DNA from: Streptomyces caelestis
Lineage (GTDB): Bacteria; Actinomycetota; Actinomycetes; Streptomycetales; Streptomycetaceae
Assembly: GCF_001279005.1 (NCBI RefSeq)
Contig: NZ_LGCN01000051.1
Location: 1 to 64,000 of the forward strand
Direction: 5' to 3'
Length of the DNA stretch: 64,000 nucleotides
Under the pieces are notes generated by a model that was not told the origin of the DNA, searched no databases, and was given only the letters and a program-made list of their open reading frames with translations. Positions 40,715 to 48,638 of the stretch are shown one piece after another. The translations under genes and the position numbers were made by a program. How positions within the stretch are numbered: the first letter of the stretch is position 1; the number at the start of each line of letters is the position of its first letter.

Positions 40715-41925
40715 GGATCCTGATCGCCGCGGCCGGATCGCGCGGCGACGTCGCGCCCTACACGGGCCTGGGAGCCGCACTGCGCCACGCCGGACACGAC
40801 GTCACCCTGGCCACCACGGACGCCTTCGCACCCCTGGCACGCGACGCCGGACTGGCCTTCCGCTCCCTGCCCGCCGATCCACGCGGGCGCGGCGCCGTCA
40901 CCGACAAGCGCGAACTGATGCGCAGCGCCGCCGCGTTCATCGCCGAACTGGGCCAGGGCTTCGCCGACGCGATGACCGAGGGCACGGACCTGCTCCTGCT
41001 GTCGACCACCACGGCCCCGCTCGGCTGGCACCTGGCCGAGGCCACGGGCACGCCGACCCTGGGCGCGTACCTCCAGCCCACCGCGCCCACCGGCGACTTC
41101 CCGCCCGTCGTCACCGGATCACGCTCACTGGGCCGCACCGCCAACCGGCTGGCCGGACGCTTCGCGCTGCACATGACCGACCGCCTCTACGCACAGGCGG
41201 CCGCACGACTGCGCCACCGACTCCAGCTGCCTCCCCTCTCCGCCGCCCGGACGCGCCGACGGCAGGAGCGGGCGGACTGGCCCGTCCTGCACGGCTTCAG
41301 CACCGTCCTGGTGCCCCGCCCCTCCGACTGGCGCCCCGGCCTGAAGGTCGTGGGCAACTGGTGGCCCCACCACGAGGCGACCGAACGGCTTCCCGCACGG
41401 GTGGAGGACTTCCTGGACGCCGGCCCCCGGCCCGTCCTCATCGGCTTCGGCAGCATGGCGGGCGGCCACGGAGAACGGCTGAGCGACCTCGCGGTGCGCG
41501 CCCTGCGCCGCGCCGGACTGCGCGGCATCCTCCAGACGGGAAGCGCCGGGCTCGCCGCCGACGGCGACGACCTCCTCACCGTCGGGGACCTGCCGCACGC
41601 CCTGCTGTTCCCGCGCCTGGCCGCGGTGGTCCACCACGCCGGAGCCGGCACCACCGCGGCCGCGCTGCGCGCCGGGGCGCCGGCGGTCCCGGTGCCGGTC
41701 ACCGCCGACCAGCCGTTCTGGGCGGAACGGCTCGCCGCCCTCGGCGCCGCGACCGAGCCGATCCCCTTCGGGTCCCTCACCGCCGAACGGCTCGCCGACG
41801 CCCTCGACCGGGTGGTGGGGCGGCAGACGTACGCGCGGGCCGCCGCGACGGCGGCCCGGCACATGGCGACCGAGGACGGAGCGGGCGACGTCCTCAAGAC
41901 CGTCGAGCGGCTGACCGGGAGCTGA
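40711..41925 (+). CDS. MGT/GT1-family glycosyltransferase, possible drug-modifying enzyme
   Basis: 404 residues, GT-B fold. 'MRILIAAAGSRGDVAPYTGLGAAL' is the opening of the sterol/macrolide glucosyltransferase type, 'VLIGFGSMAGGHGERL' begins the donor domain, and 'FPRLAAVVHHAGAGTTAAALRAGAPAVPVPVTADQPFWAERL' is the classical nucleotide-sugar signature with HHGG replaced by HHAG and a following DQ. Such enzymes glycosylate macrolides, glycopeptide aglycones or other small molecules. Coupling to a TipA-like regulator fits induced self-protection or resistance. The substrate is inferred only at family level. Confidence 0.85.
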   Translation: MRILIAAAGSRGDVAPYTGLGAALRHAGHDVTLATTDAFAPLARDAGLAFRSLPADPRGRGAVTDKRELMRSAAAFIAELGQGFADAMTEGTDLLLLSTTTAPLGWHLAEATGTPTLGAYLQPTAPTGDFPPVVTGSRSLGRTANRLAGRFALHMTDRLYAQAAARLRHRLQLPPLSAARTRRRQERADWPVLHGFSTVLVPRPSDWRPGLKVVGNWWPHHEATERLPARVEDFLDAGPRPVLIGFGSMAGGHGERLSDLAVRALRRAGLRGILQTGSAGLAADGDDLLTVGDLPHALLFPRLAAVVHHAGAGTTAAALRAGAPAVPVPVTADQPFWAERLAALGAATEPIPFGSLTAERLADALDRVVGRQTYARAAATAARHMATEDGAGDVLKTVERLTGS

Positions 41926-41974
41926 CGCCGGCGGCTTCCCGCCCACCCCGGCCCCGCGGCCGGCCGGCCGTACG

Positions 41975-42634
41975 CTACGCCGCCCGCGCCGCCGCCACCT
42001 CCTCCCGCAGCCGGGGCAGCATCTCGTGGTACACGCCCGGGCACAGCGTCCCGCCGTACTCCTTGTGGCCGTGGAGCCGCGCGGAGGGGATGCCGTACCG
42101 CGCGCACACGTACGCGCACAGCGTCACCAGGACGTCCCACTGGGCGTCCGGCGGCACCGCGCCCGCGTGGTACGCGCCCTCGCACGCGATGCCGACGGCC
42201 TGCTCGTTCTGTCCGGAGGTGTGGGAGCCGAGCACGAAGTCCCGGCCTCCGGCGAGCGCCCGGAGGCTGCCGTGCCGGCCCTCGGTGATCCAGCCGCCCC
42301 GGCTGACCAGGAAGTGGTAGCCGGTGTCGACCCAGTCGTTCTTGTCCAGGTGCAGGTCCTGCACCCAGTGGGCGTGGGCGTGTGCCTGGGCGCGGGAGAA
42401 GTCGGAGCCGTTGGCGCTCACCGTGTGGTGGATGACGATTCGGCTCGGCCGGTACCGCAGGAGGCCGATGGTCCCCTGCGGGGAGCGGGCGCCCCAGTCC
42501 GCGGTGGAGTCGATGTCCGGCTCCATGGCGTCGGCGTCGCGTGCGTGCGCGGTGCCCGGCAGGACGGTGGCGGCGGCCAGGGAGGCCGCGCCGGAGAGCA
42601 GGAGACGGCGCCGGAGGGCGTTGTGGGGATGCAC
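41975..42634 (-). CDS. Secreted N-acetylmuramoyl-L-alanine amidase (PGRP/amidase_2)
   Basis: 219 residues. The N-terminus is a Tat-type signal ('RRRLLLSGAASLAAATVLPG' cleaved near 'AHA'). The mature part has the PGRP/amidase_2 zinc site: 'RIVIHHTVS' (first His), 'RLHGHKEYGGTLCPG' (second His and Cys), and 'GYHFLVSRGGWITEGR' lining the groove. It cuts the MurNAc-L-Ala amide bond of peptidoglycan outside the membrane. Both zinc ligands and the Tyr/Lys positions are kept, so it should be active. It lies next to a secreted lysozyme on the same strand, as a pair of wall hydrolases. Confidence 0.88.
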   Translation of the reverse strand: MHPHNALRRRLLLSGAASLAAATVLPGTAHARDADAMEPDIDSTADWGARSPQGTIGLLRYRPSRIVIHHTVSANGSDFSRAQAHAHAHWVQDLHLDKNDWVDTGYHFLVSRGGWITEGRHGSLRALAGGRDFVLGSHTSGQNEQAVGIACEGAYHAGAVPPDAQWDVLVTLCAYVCARYGIPSARLHGHKEYGGTLCPGVYHEMLPRLREEVAAARAA

Positions 42635-42730
42635 GTCACTCCTCGTGGGGAGGGGGTGGGGAGTGGTGGGGCCGGCGACGGAGGGCCGCCGGTCCCACCA
42701 CGTGATCGCGTACGTGCCGGGCCCGCGCCG

Positions 42731-43612
42731 TCAGGTGTCGTCGGCGAGCGCCAGCAGCCGGTCGCGGGAGCCGTTGAACTGGTCGCGGTCCACGTTGCCC
42801 GAGACGCCGGGGACCGAACCGGTGCTGGTGTACTGCCACACCGTCCAGGTGGGGAAGCCGCTGGGGACGGCCGGGGAGGAGGCGGAGGTCCAGTGCGCCA
42901 CCCACAGGGGGCTCTTGGCGGACATGCCGGTCCAGTTGCCGGTGCAGGTGTTCCACCAGCTCGCCGTCGTGTAGATGACGACATCACGGGTGGTGCGCGC
43001 CTTGTACGTGGTGTGGAAGTCGTTGATCCAGGTGCGCATCTGTGTGGTGGACAGGCCGTAGCACATCGCCCCGTACGGGTTGTGCTCGATGTCCAGGACG
43101 CCGGGCAGCGTCAGGTGGTCCCGCGACCAGCCGCCGCCGTTGGCGGCGAAGTAGGTCGCCTGGGCGGTGCCGCTCGAGGCGTCGGGGAGCGCGAAGTGGT
43201 ACGCGCCGCGGATCACGCCCGCGGCGTGCGCGGCGGGGTAGTTGGTGTTGAACCGGTCGTCCTTGTAGGTGGTGCCCTCGGTCGCCTTCATCCAGGCGAA
43301 CTGGATGCCGGCGTCGCGCACCGAGGTCCAGTCGATGCCGCCCTGCCAGTGCGAGACGTCGATGCCCTGCACGCCGTCGGTGGGGGCGAGCAGGCCCCGC
43401 GCCGGCTTCTCGGCGGGAACGCCCTCGTGGATGCGGGCGCCGACGCCCATGTAGGCCTGGCCGGGCTGGACGTGGAGGGGCTTCGGATCGGGCCGCGGTG
43501 CTGCGTTCGCGACGCCGACGGTCGTGGCCGTGAGCGCCAGGGCGGCGCCGAGGACACCGAGCGCGGTGGCCGTCCGTCTTCCGAGGCGGAAGACGCGGGG
43601 GAGTACCTGCAT
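42731..43612 (-). CDS. Secreted GH25 lysozyme (N,O-diacetylmuramidase type)
   Basis: 293 residues. A Sec signal peptide ('RTATALGVLGAALALTATTV', cleaved near 'ANA') is followed by a ~45-residue linker and a GH25 barrel. The catalytic Asp/Glu region is 'VLDIEHNPYG' (D-x-E), and 'GIDVSHWQGGIDW' opens the barrel with its conserved Asp. The end 'WQYTSTGSVPGVSGNVDRDQFNG' is typical of Streptomyces cellosyl-type muramidases. It hydrolyses the MurNAc-GlcNAc bond. The ATG at 43612 has AGGAGG 7 nt upstream. Upstream of it, 43613-43740 contains A+T-rich runs expected of a promoter. Confidence 0.93.
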   Translation of the reverse strand: MQVLPRVFRLGRRTATALGVLGAALALTATTVGVANAAPRPDPKPLHVQPGQAYMGVGARIHEGVPAEKPARGLLAPTDGVQGIDVSHWQGGIDWTSVRDAGIQFAWMKATEGTTYKDDRFNTNYPAAHAAGVIRGAYHFALPDASSGTAQATYFAANGGGWSRDHLTLPGVLDIEHNPYGAMCYGLSTTQMRTWINDFHTTYKARTTRDVVIYTTASWWNTCTGNWTGMSAKSPLWVAHWTSASSPAVPSGFPTWTVWQYTSTGSVPGVSGNVDRDQFNGSRDRLLALADDT

Positions 43613-43816
43613 GGGACCTGCCTCCTGACACATGTGGGGATGAGAAGGAGGTGACGTCGGCCGCTGCCACCCGGACAGTTCCGTACTTTCTGGCGTGCGC
43701 GCGTCATTAATTACGCACGTGCGCTCACCACCTGTAAAGGGTTTCCCGTTCTCTCTGGTGGTCTGGTCCACCGTAGGAGTGGATGGCCAGGAAACGTGGG
43801 AGCCGAACGGAGGAAA

Positions 43817-43833
43817 CTTTCATCGGATGAAAG
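43817..43833. promoter_or_regulatory. Perfect 8-bp inverted repeat
   Basis: CTTTCATC and GATGAAAG face each other around a single G, in the gap between the thioesterase 3' end and the lysozyme promoter. A+T-rich dyads of this form are usually protein-binding sites. It may serve the lysozyme gene, though it is 200 nt from the start codon. Confidence 0.4.
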
Positions 43834-43838
43834 GAGAA

Positions 43839-43864
43839 CCGGGCCCCGGTTTCCCGGAGCCCGG
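43839..43864 (-). terminator. Probable terminator of the thioesterase gene
   Basis: CCGGGCCCCGG and CCGGAGCCCGG form an 11-bp stem with one mismatch and the 4-nt loop TTTC, 25 nt past the thioesterase stop on the minus strand. Confidence 0.6.
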
Positions 43865-43888
43865 CCGCGGAGGGCGCGCCCGCGGTCC

Positions 43889-44311
43889 CTACAGCCCGAA
43901 CGGACCGGCGTCCTCCGTCAGCTCCCGGAAGACGTCCTGAGGGTTCGGCACCAGCTTGCGCTTCTCCAGGTCCAGCAGACCGCCGACGGCCGTGATCTCG
44001 GCCGCCACGGTGCCGTCCGTCTTGGTGACGGTCTGTTCGATGGTGAAGGTCTTGCCCCCGTTCCAGACGAAGACGCAGCTCACGTCGACCTCGTCACCGG
44101 CCAGGAGCTCGCGCCGGTAGCGGATGGTGGTCTCCAGGGCGACCGGCCCCACGCCCTCGGAGCGCAGGCGGGACTGGGTGATCCCCGCTTCCCGCAGCAG
44201 CGACCAGCGTGCGTGCTCCGCGTAGTTGAGGTACACGGCCTGGTTGAGGTGGCCCTGCACGTCGGTCTCGTACCCGCGCACGGTCACCCGGACGGAAAAC
44301 GGCTCGCTCAT
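43889..44311 (-). CDS. Hotdog-fold acyl-CoA thioesterase (4HBT family)
   Basis: 140 residues, a single hotdog domain. 'RVTVRGYETDVQGHLNQAVYLNYAEHARW' carries the 4HBT signature (Tyr/Asp near 'DxxGHxNNxxY'), with Gln in place of one Asn. 'VALETTIRYRRELLAGDEVDV' and 'TIEQTVTKTDGTVAAEITAVGGLLD' complete the fold. It hydrolyses acyl-CoA or aryl-CoA thioesters. AGAGGGA lies 9 nt before the ATG. The substrate cannot be told from the sequence. Confidence 0.86.
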   Translation of the reverse strand: MSEPFSVRVTVRGYETDVQGHLNQAVYLNYAEHARWSLLREAGITQSRLRSEGVGPVALETTIRYRRELLAGDEVDVSCVFVWNGGKTFTIEQTVTKTDGTVAAEITAVGGLLDLEKRKLVPNPQDVFRELTEDAGPFGL

Positions 44312-44373
44312 CGCGTCTGTCCCTCTCACGCCTGATCGGCTGGTCGCCCGACCCGCCGATCCTGGCATGTCCC

Positions 44374-45015
44374 TCACACCCGGCGCGGGGAGGCCAGCAG
44401 ATAGCGGGCCCGCGTCCTCGGCTCCGTGTACTCCCCGACCTGCCAGCCGGCCCCCTCCAGGGTGGTCGCGCAGGCCCGCAGCGCCTCGCCGTCCGGCTCG
44501 TGCACGGCGACCGCCTCGGGCTGCGGGGTCTCCCGCACCCGGTAACCGCCGCCTTCGGCGTCCGCGCCGGCCGGGCGGTGCCCGGCGGCCTCCAGGGCGA
44601 GCGCGGCGGCCTGCACCAGGTGCGCGCGCTCCCAGCCGCACGGCCGGTCGGTGGCGCCGTCGGTGTTGGTCATCCGGCGCAGCTCCAGCATGCCCTGCCA
44701 GGCGCCGCGCACCTCCCGGAGCCGGGCGGGGCCCGGCTCCGGCGCGGGGTGCTCACCGCCGACCCGCGCGGCGAACACCCCGGTGGGGGCCGGTCCGTCC
44801 GTTTTCACCGGGGCGGGCTCCGGCTCCGGCTCCGCCTCCCGTATCCGATGCCCCGCCGGGGTCAGGAAGTGATCGTGCGGCGGCCTCGGGTGCCGGAAGG
44901 CGAGCCCGCGCTTCACCAGCGCGGCGAGCTGTGCCGGCGTGCCCCTCAGCCGCCCGGTGCCGGGATCGGCGGCGTCGACGAGGCGGCGCTGCGCGGCGGT
45001 GAGCGGTCGGGTCAT
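44374..45015 (-). CDS. Hypothetical protein coupled to the DUF397/XRE genes
   Basis: 213 residues. The first ~60 form a small helical, possibly winged-helix-like segment ('AAQRRLVDAADPGTGRLRGT' to 'FLTPAGHRIREAE'). A Pro/Glu-rich linker ('EPEPEPAPVKTDGPAPTG') follows, then a second alpha/beta part with 'AHLVQAAALALEAAGHR' and a closing 'GWQVGEYTEPRTRARYLL'. The first part resembles DNA-binding or phage-type regulators only loosely. Its ATG overlaps the stop of the DUF397 gene (45012-45015), so it belongs to the same transcription unit. Function unknown. Confidence 0.5.
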   Translation of the reverse strand: MTRPLTAAQRRLVDAADPGTGRLRGTPAQLAALVKRGLAFRHPRPPHDHFLTPAGHRIREAEPEPEPAPVKTDGPAPTGVFAARVGGEHPAPEPGPARLREVRGAWQGMLELRRMTNTDGATDRPCGWERAHLVQAAALALEAAGHRPAGADAEGGGYRVRETPQPEAVAVHEPDGEALRACATTLEGAGWQVGEYTEPRTRARYLLASPRRV

Positions 45016-45218
45016 CGGCGTCCGCAGGCGTACGGGAGGAAGGTGGCCCACTGCCGGGGGGCGAAGGTCAGGCGGGGGCCCTGTATGTGCTTCGAGTCGC
45101 GGACGTGGACGGTTTCGGGGGCGAAGGCGACCTCCACGCACTCGGGGCCGTCGTTCGTGCTGTAACTGCTCTTGAACCACTCCAGCGCGGGACCGTTCCC
45201 GGACGGGCGGTTGGTCAT
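45012..45218 (-). CDS. DUF397-family protein
   Basis: 68 residues with the whole family pattern: 'WFKSSYSTNDGPECVEVAF' at the start, 'VHVRDSKHIQGPRLTFAPRQWATFL' at the end. DUF397 proteins are encoded directly downstream of XRE/DUF5753 regulators throughout Streptomyces and act with them, for example in the WhiJ-like systems controlling development. Here the start shares one base with the stop of the XRE gene (TGATG), and its own stop overlaps the next gene. It is likely a small partner that modulates the regulator. Confidence 0.93.
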   Translation of the reverse strand: MTNRPSGNGPALEWFKSSYSTNDGPECVEVAFAPETVHVRDSKHIQGPRLTFAPRQWATFLPYACGRR

Positions 45219-46045
45219 CAGGTCTCTCCCAGCACTTTCTCGATGAAGGCCAGCGACTCACGCGGTGCGAGGGCCTGGGCCCGGATGATGCCATAGCGGA
45301 TCTCGAGAAGTTGGATCTCTTTGGGGTCGGAGATCAGCCGACTGATCAGCTGGACCTCGACGTGGCCCACAGTGACCCCCTCCTTCAGCCGCAGCAGTTG
45401 AAGCGCCCCAGCGAGCCCCGCGTGGTCCTCACGGTCTGTGGGCAGCACCTGGATCTCCACATTTCGCCGCTGACCGACCTCCAACAAGCGTTCGAGCTGT
45501 TTCCGCATCACCATTCTGCCCCCGAGCGGGCGGCGCAGCGTCACCTCTTCCTGGACGAAGCCGAAGACGGGAGCGGGCTGCTGGTCGAAGACCCTCTGAC
45601 GTGCCAAGCGGGCCTCGACCAGCTCGTCCACCTGCTCCTCCGTGTACGGAGGCCGCCGCATGCCATAGATGGCCCGTGAGTACTCCGGTGTCTGAAGCAA
45701 GCCGTGCACGACGTGATTGGCGTAGGCGCACAACTCGACCGCCTCTTCCTCCAGCTTGGCCAGGTCCCGCACCTTCTTGGGGAACCGGGCCTTCGCCACG
45801 TCGTTCTTCAGCCCCGAGATCAGCCCGCCCGCTTCGAGCACCCGGTCCGCCGCCTCCAGGAACTCCTCCGCCGGAGCCCTGCGCCCGCGCTCGACGGACG
45901 AGACCTGCTCCTCGCTGTACCGAATGGCCGTTCCGAGACCGGCCTGGGTCATGCCCGCCCGCTCCCGGCACATCTTGATGACCCGTCCGACGGTCCGCAG
46001 GACGGCCGCCGACTCCTCGTCCGCGCCGTAAGGTTCCACGCTCAT
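45218..46045 (-). CDS. XRE-family regulator with DUF5753 domain (WhiJ-like)
   Basis: 275 residues. The N-terminal helix-turn-helix is 'TVGRVIKMCRERAGMTQAGLGTAIRYSEEQVSSVERGRR' (residues ~15-55). The DUF5753 domain covers ~90-270 with 'AYANHVVHGLLQTPEYSRAI', 'RQRVFDQQPAPVFGFVQEEVTLRR', 'EIQVLPTDREDHAGLAGALQLLRL' and 'GIIRAQALAPRESLAFIEKV'. It works with the DUF397 protein encoded downstream. The ATG at 46045 has GGAGGTG upstream; the longer frame to 46267 would invade the divergent gene. It is divergent from an RsbW-like ATPase gene, the usual third member of these sets. Confidence 0.92.
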   Translation of the reverse strand: MSVEPYGADEESAAVLRTVGRVIKMCRERAGMTQAGLGTAIRYSEEQVSSVERGRRAPAEEFLEAADRVLEAGGLISGLKNDVAKARFPKKVRDLAKLEEEAVELCAYANHVVHGLLQTPEYSRAIYGMRRPPYTEEQVDELVEARLARQRVFDQQPAPVFGFVQEEVTLRRPLGGRMVMRKQLERLLEVGQRRNVEIQVLPTDREDHAGLAGALQLLRLKEGVTVGHVEVQLISRLISDPKEIQLLEIRYGIIRAQALAPRESLAFIEKVLGET

Positions 46046-46175
46046 GTCCCCACACCTCCGTGGGGTCAACACGCGGCGGGTGCGGGACGTCACGCGTCGC
46101 GACCCGGACAGGCCCGGACACCTTCCGTACGGCGCTCCCGGGTACGGCAGCCGGGTCTGTTCACGGCGGAGCCGG

Positions 46176-46649
46176 ATGGACACGCTGAGTGACATGAACG
46201 TCGAGATCGCCCCCGTGGACGAACACACCGGCCCCGCCCGCCGCTTCCGCATCCGCCTCTCGGCCACGGCCCGGGGCGCCCGGCTCGCGCGTCACCTGAC
46301 GGCGGGCCAACTGGCTTCGTGGGGCCGTCCGTACGACTCCGAGGGCAACCGCACGGCGTCACTGCTCGTGGCCGAACTCGCCGCGAACGCCGTACGGCAC
46401 GGGCGGGTACGGGGCCGTGACGTCGTCCTGCGCCTGACCCTGCACCCGGAGGACGCCACACTCCGTATCGAGGTCACGGACGCCCGCCCGGACCGCCACC
46501 CCCCGACCCCCGGCGCGCTCGCCCCCGCCGAACCCGACACGGAGTCCGGCCGGGGCCTCCTCCTCGTCGAGGCGCTGGCCACCCACTGGGGCACCACCTG
46601 CGGAGACCCGTACACCAAGACGGTGTGGTGCGAAGTCCCGCTGGGGTGA
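46176..46649 (+). CDS. RsbW-like ATP-binding protein (HATPase_c_2)
   Basis: 157 residues, a single GHKL-type ATPase domain. The N box is 'VAELAANAVRHGRV' with the Mg-binding Asn, the G1 box 'VTDARPDRHPP' and the G2 region 'ESGRGLLLVEALATHWG'. Such stand-alone domains are anti-sigma or anti-sigma-antagonist kinases, or partners of XRE/DUF397 regulators. No response regulator or sigma factor is adjacent. ATG 46176 and ATG 46194 are both possible; the first has GGCGGA upstream. It is divergent from the XRE gene with 130 nt between. Confidence 0.88.
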   Translation: MDTLSDMNVEIAPVDEHTGPARRFRIRLSATARGARLARHLTAGQLASWGRPYDSEGNRTASLLVAELAANAVRHGRVRGRDVVLRLTLHPEDATLRIEVTDARPDRHPPTPGALAPAEPDTESGRGLLLVEALATHWGTTCGDPYTKTVWCEVPLG

Positions 46650-46682
46650 CGGCTCGGGAGCCGGTCGAAGGGGCAGTGGGCA

Positions 46683-47252
46683 ATGGGTGCGGTGGAGAGC
46701 TGGTCCCGCGTGATGCGTCTGCTCCGGGAGCACGCCCCGGCCGATCACGCGGATCTGCCCGGACCCGCCACGGAGGAGATGCTCGCGCACGCCGAGGAGC
46801 GGATGGGTCTCTCCTTCCCTCGGGATCTGCGGGCGTGGCTGCTGCGGAACAACCTGGACCTTCCCGAGGAGGACGTGGACGACGACGCGCAGTGCTGCGG
46901 CTTCGCCGGGTTCCCGGACGAGGGGAGTTTCTTCCTGGGCATCCGTGCGATGGAGAGGCTGTACGCGAACCGCGTGACGTCCGTGGGCTTCGACCCTCCG
47001 GACCAGCCGGACAACCCCTTCTGGCGCAACGAGTGGATCCCGTTCCTGTCGGACCGGGACGGCTGGTCGGGGAAGTTCATCGACGCGCGGGACGGACGCA
47101 TCGGCAGATGGTTCGTGGGTGAGATCACGATCACGGGCGAATACGAGACCCTGGCCGACTATTTCGACTCCCTGGCGCGGACGCTGACCAGGATCGTCGA
47201 CGGGAGTCACCCGGTGTGCCGGGTGTCCGAGGGCCGTCTCGTCTGGTCGTGA
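46683..47252 (+). CDS. SMI1/KNR4 (SUKH-superfamily) protein
   Basis: 189 residues. The SUKH core is recognisable: 'ATEEMLAHAEERMGLSFPRDLRAWLLRNNLDLPE' (first helix pair with the conserved Phe-Pro-x-Asp-Leu-Arg), then a beta-rich centre with 'FWRNEWIPFLSDRDGWSGKFIDARDGRIGRW' (the 'WIPF..D..G' motif) and a closing helix 'ETLADYFDSLARTLTRIVDG'. SUKH proteins often act as immunity proteins against polymorphic toxins, but many Streptomyces copies stand alone, and no toxin gene is visible nearby. GAAGGGG lies upstream of the ATG. Confidence 0.85.
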   Translation: MGAVESWSRVMRLLREHAPADHADLPGPATEEMLAHAEERMGLSFPRDLRAWLLRNNLDLPEEDVDDDAQCCGFAGFPDEGSFFLGIRAMERLYANRVTSVGFDPPDQPDNPFWRNEWIPFLSDRDGWSGKFIDARDGRIGRWFVGEITITGEYETLADYFDSLARTLTRIVDGSHPVCRVSEGRLVWS

Positions 47253-47384
47253 CCAGCCGATGGCCCGGTACGGGTCGGGGCGGTGAGCGAGGAGCCGGGA
47301 TGTCGGATGGCGGTGCGCGGCGAGCGCGGAGTCTCCCGGTGACCGGCGGTCTTCGCCGAAGTCATCCGCATGGCAGCCCCTTGG

Positions 47385-47810
47385 CTACTCGCCGTTCAAG
47401 TGTGTGGTCAGGCGTGACAGCAGCGGCAACGCCGCCTCAAGCGTCTTTCGTTCATCGGAACTGAGGACGTCGTTGATCGCGGTGCCGAGCCAGTCGGCAC
47501 GCCTTCGGCGCTCCTCGGCCAGCCGGCCGCTTCCCGTCGGCGTGAGGTGGAGCAACACCTTGCGCCCGTCGCTGGGGTGTGCCTCGGCGCGCACGAGGCC
47601 CTGAGCCAGGAGTTCCTTGACCGCCTTGGCGGCCGACTGGTGGCTGACTCGCCGCTGTTGTGCGATGTCGGCGGTGGTCAGCGGGCCGCCGCGGTCCAGG
47701 TAGCCCAGGACCGCGGCCTCGCCGGGCGGCATCTTGTCGGCAGTGCGCACCGTGCGTACGAGCCGTCCGACAGTCAGGCGAAGTTCTTCCGCCAGCTGAT
47801 TCTCGTCCAT
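47385..47810 (-). CDS. MarR-family transcriptional repressor
   Basis: 141 residues, winged helix with dimerisation helices at both ends. 'PGEAAVLGYLDRGGPLTTADIAQQRRVSHQSAAKAVKELLAQGLV' is the recognition region and 'AHPSDGRKVLLHLTPTGSGRLAEE' the wing with its conserved Asp-x-Arg. It is divergent from an UlaG-like hydrolase gene; two dyads in the shared region (47837-47867 and 47934-47965) both contain ACTGTACA and are its likely operators. TAAGCT on the minus strand ends 6 nt before the ATG, suggesting a leaderless message. The first dyad covers its own promoter, implying autorepression. Confidence 0.9.
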   Translation of the reverse strand: MDENQLAEELRLTVGRLVRTVRTADKMPPGEAAVLGYLDRGGPLTTADIAQQRRVSHQSAAKAVKELLAQGLVRAEAHPSDGRKVLLHLTPTGSGRLAEERRRRADWLGTAINDVLSSDERKTLEAALPLLSRLTTHLNGE

Positions 47811-47836
47811 GGCGCCAGCTTACCCACATTCGTAAA

Positions 47837-47867
47837 CCAAACTGTACAACCTATATGCATTGTTTGG
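47837..47867. promoter_or_regulatory. Second MarR operator, over the repressor's own promoter
   Basis: CCAAAC (47837-47842) faces GTTTGG (47862-47867), and ACTGTACA at 47841-47848 repeats the core of the 32-bp palindrome further right. On the minus strand it lies just upstream of the marR -10 TAAGCT (47817-47822), so binding would silence the repressor gene. Confidence 0.55.
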
Positions 47868-47933
47868 CTTGGCGTCACAGGGGTCGGGGCGGGGTGCCGA
47901 AGTCAAGGCGCCGACGACCCTCGCGACGAGATG

Positions 47934-47965
47934 TCTACAGCCAGACTGTACAGTCTGGCTGTAGA
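47934..47965. promoter_or_regulatory. Perfect 32-bp palindrome, main MarR operator
   Basis: The left half TCTACAGCCAGACTGT is followed without spacer by its exact reverse complement. It ends 28 nt before the GTG of the UlaG-like hydrolase, where it would overlap that gene's promoter. Such a long perfect palindrome between a MarR gene and a divergent enzyme gene is a strong operator candidate. Confidence 0.8.
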
Positions 47966-47993
47966 AATGTGGTCGGCTCGGAAAGGACCCACC

Positions 47994-48638
47994 GTGAAGC
48001 TCACCAAGCACGCCCATGCCTGCGTCACGCTCGAGAAGGACGGCACCCGCCTGGTCATCGACCCCGGCACCTTCACCCCGGACGCGGCAGAGACCGTCGC
48101 CCGGGCCCACGCCGTCCTGATCACCCACGACCACTTCGACCACTTCGACGAAGAGCTCGTCGCCGCTGCTCTCGAAGCCCGGCCCGGGCTGCAGGTCTAC
48201 GGCACAGCCGCTGTCGCGGCCACCCTCGGCAGCCACGATGGCCGCGTTCACGCCGTCGCCGCGGGCGACGCCTTCAGCGTCGGTTCCCTCACCGCCACCG
48301 TCCACGGCCACCGTCACGCGCCGATCCACGCCGACATCCCGTGCCCCGACAACGTCGGCTACCTCCTCGACGACGGAGCCGTCTACCATCCCGGCGACGC
48401 CTACTTCGCGCCCGGCGTTCCCGTGCGCACTCTCTTGCTGCCGACCAGCGGCCCATGGACGAAGCTCGGTGAAGCCGCCGACTACGTCCGCACCGTCAGG
48501 CCCGAGCGCATCATCCAGATCCACGAACTCATGCTCAGCGACCTCGGTCAGCACTCCACCGCCCGTCTCCTCGGCGAGAAGGGCCTGACCGGCACCCCGA
48601 TCGACCGCCTCGAGCCCGGCACCACCGTCCAGCTGTAA
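47994..48638 (+). CDS. UlaG-like metallo-beta-lactamase-fold hydrolase
   Basis: 214 residues. It has the short MBL fold of the UlaG/YtkL type: 'KLTKHAHACVTLEKDGTRLVIDPG' opening, 'VLITHDHFDHFDEELV' with the HxHxDH metal site, 'VYHPGDAYF' holding the metal-bridging Asp, and 'IIQIHELMLSD' with the last His. Members hydrolyse phosphodiester, lactone or amide bonds, and the substrate is unknown here. The GTG at 47994 has GAAAGGA upstream; an in-frame ATG at 47967 touches the operator and is less likely. Control by the divergent MarR is strongly suggested by the palindrome. Confidence 0.87.
   Translation: MKLTKHAHACVTLEKDGTRLVIDPGTFTPDAAETVARAHAVLITHDHFDHFDEELVAAALEARPGLQVYGTAAVAATLGSHDGRVHAVAAGDAFSVGSLTATVHGHRHAPIHADIPCPDNVGYLLDDGAVYHPGDAYFAPGVPVRTLLLPTSGPWTKLGEAADYVRTVRPERIIQIHELMLSDLGQHSTARLLGEKGLTGTPIDRLEPGTTVQL

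Noticed and set aside
43695..43940. An 81-codon plus-strand frame between the lysozyme and thioesterase genes
   Set aside because: It crosses the dyad and terminator at 43817-43864 and the 3' end of the thioesterase gene, and has no recognisable content.
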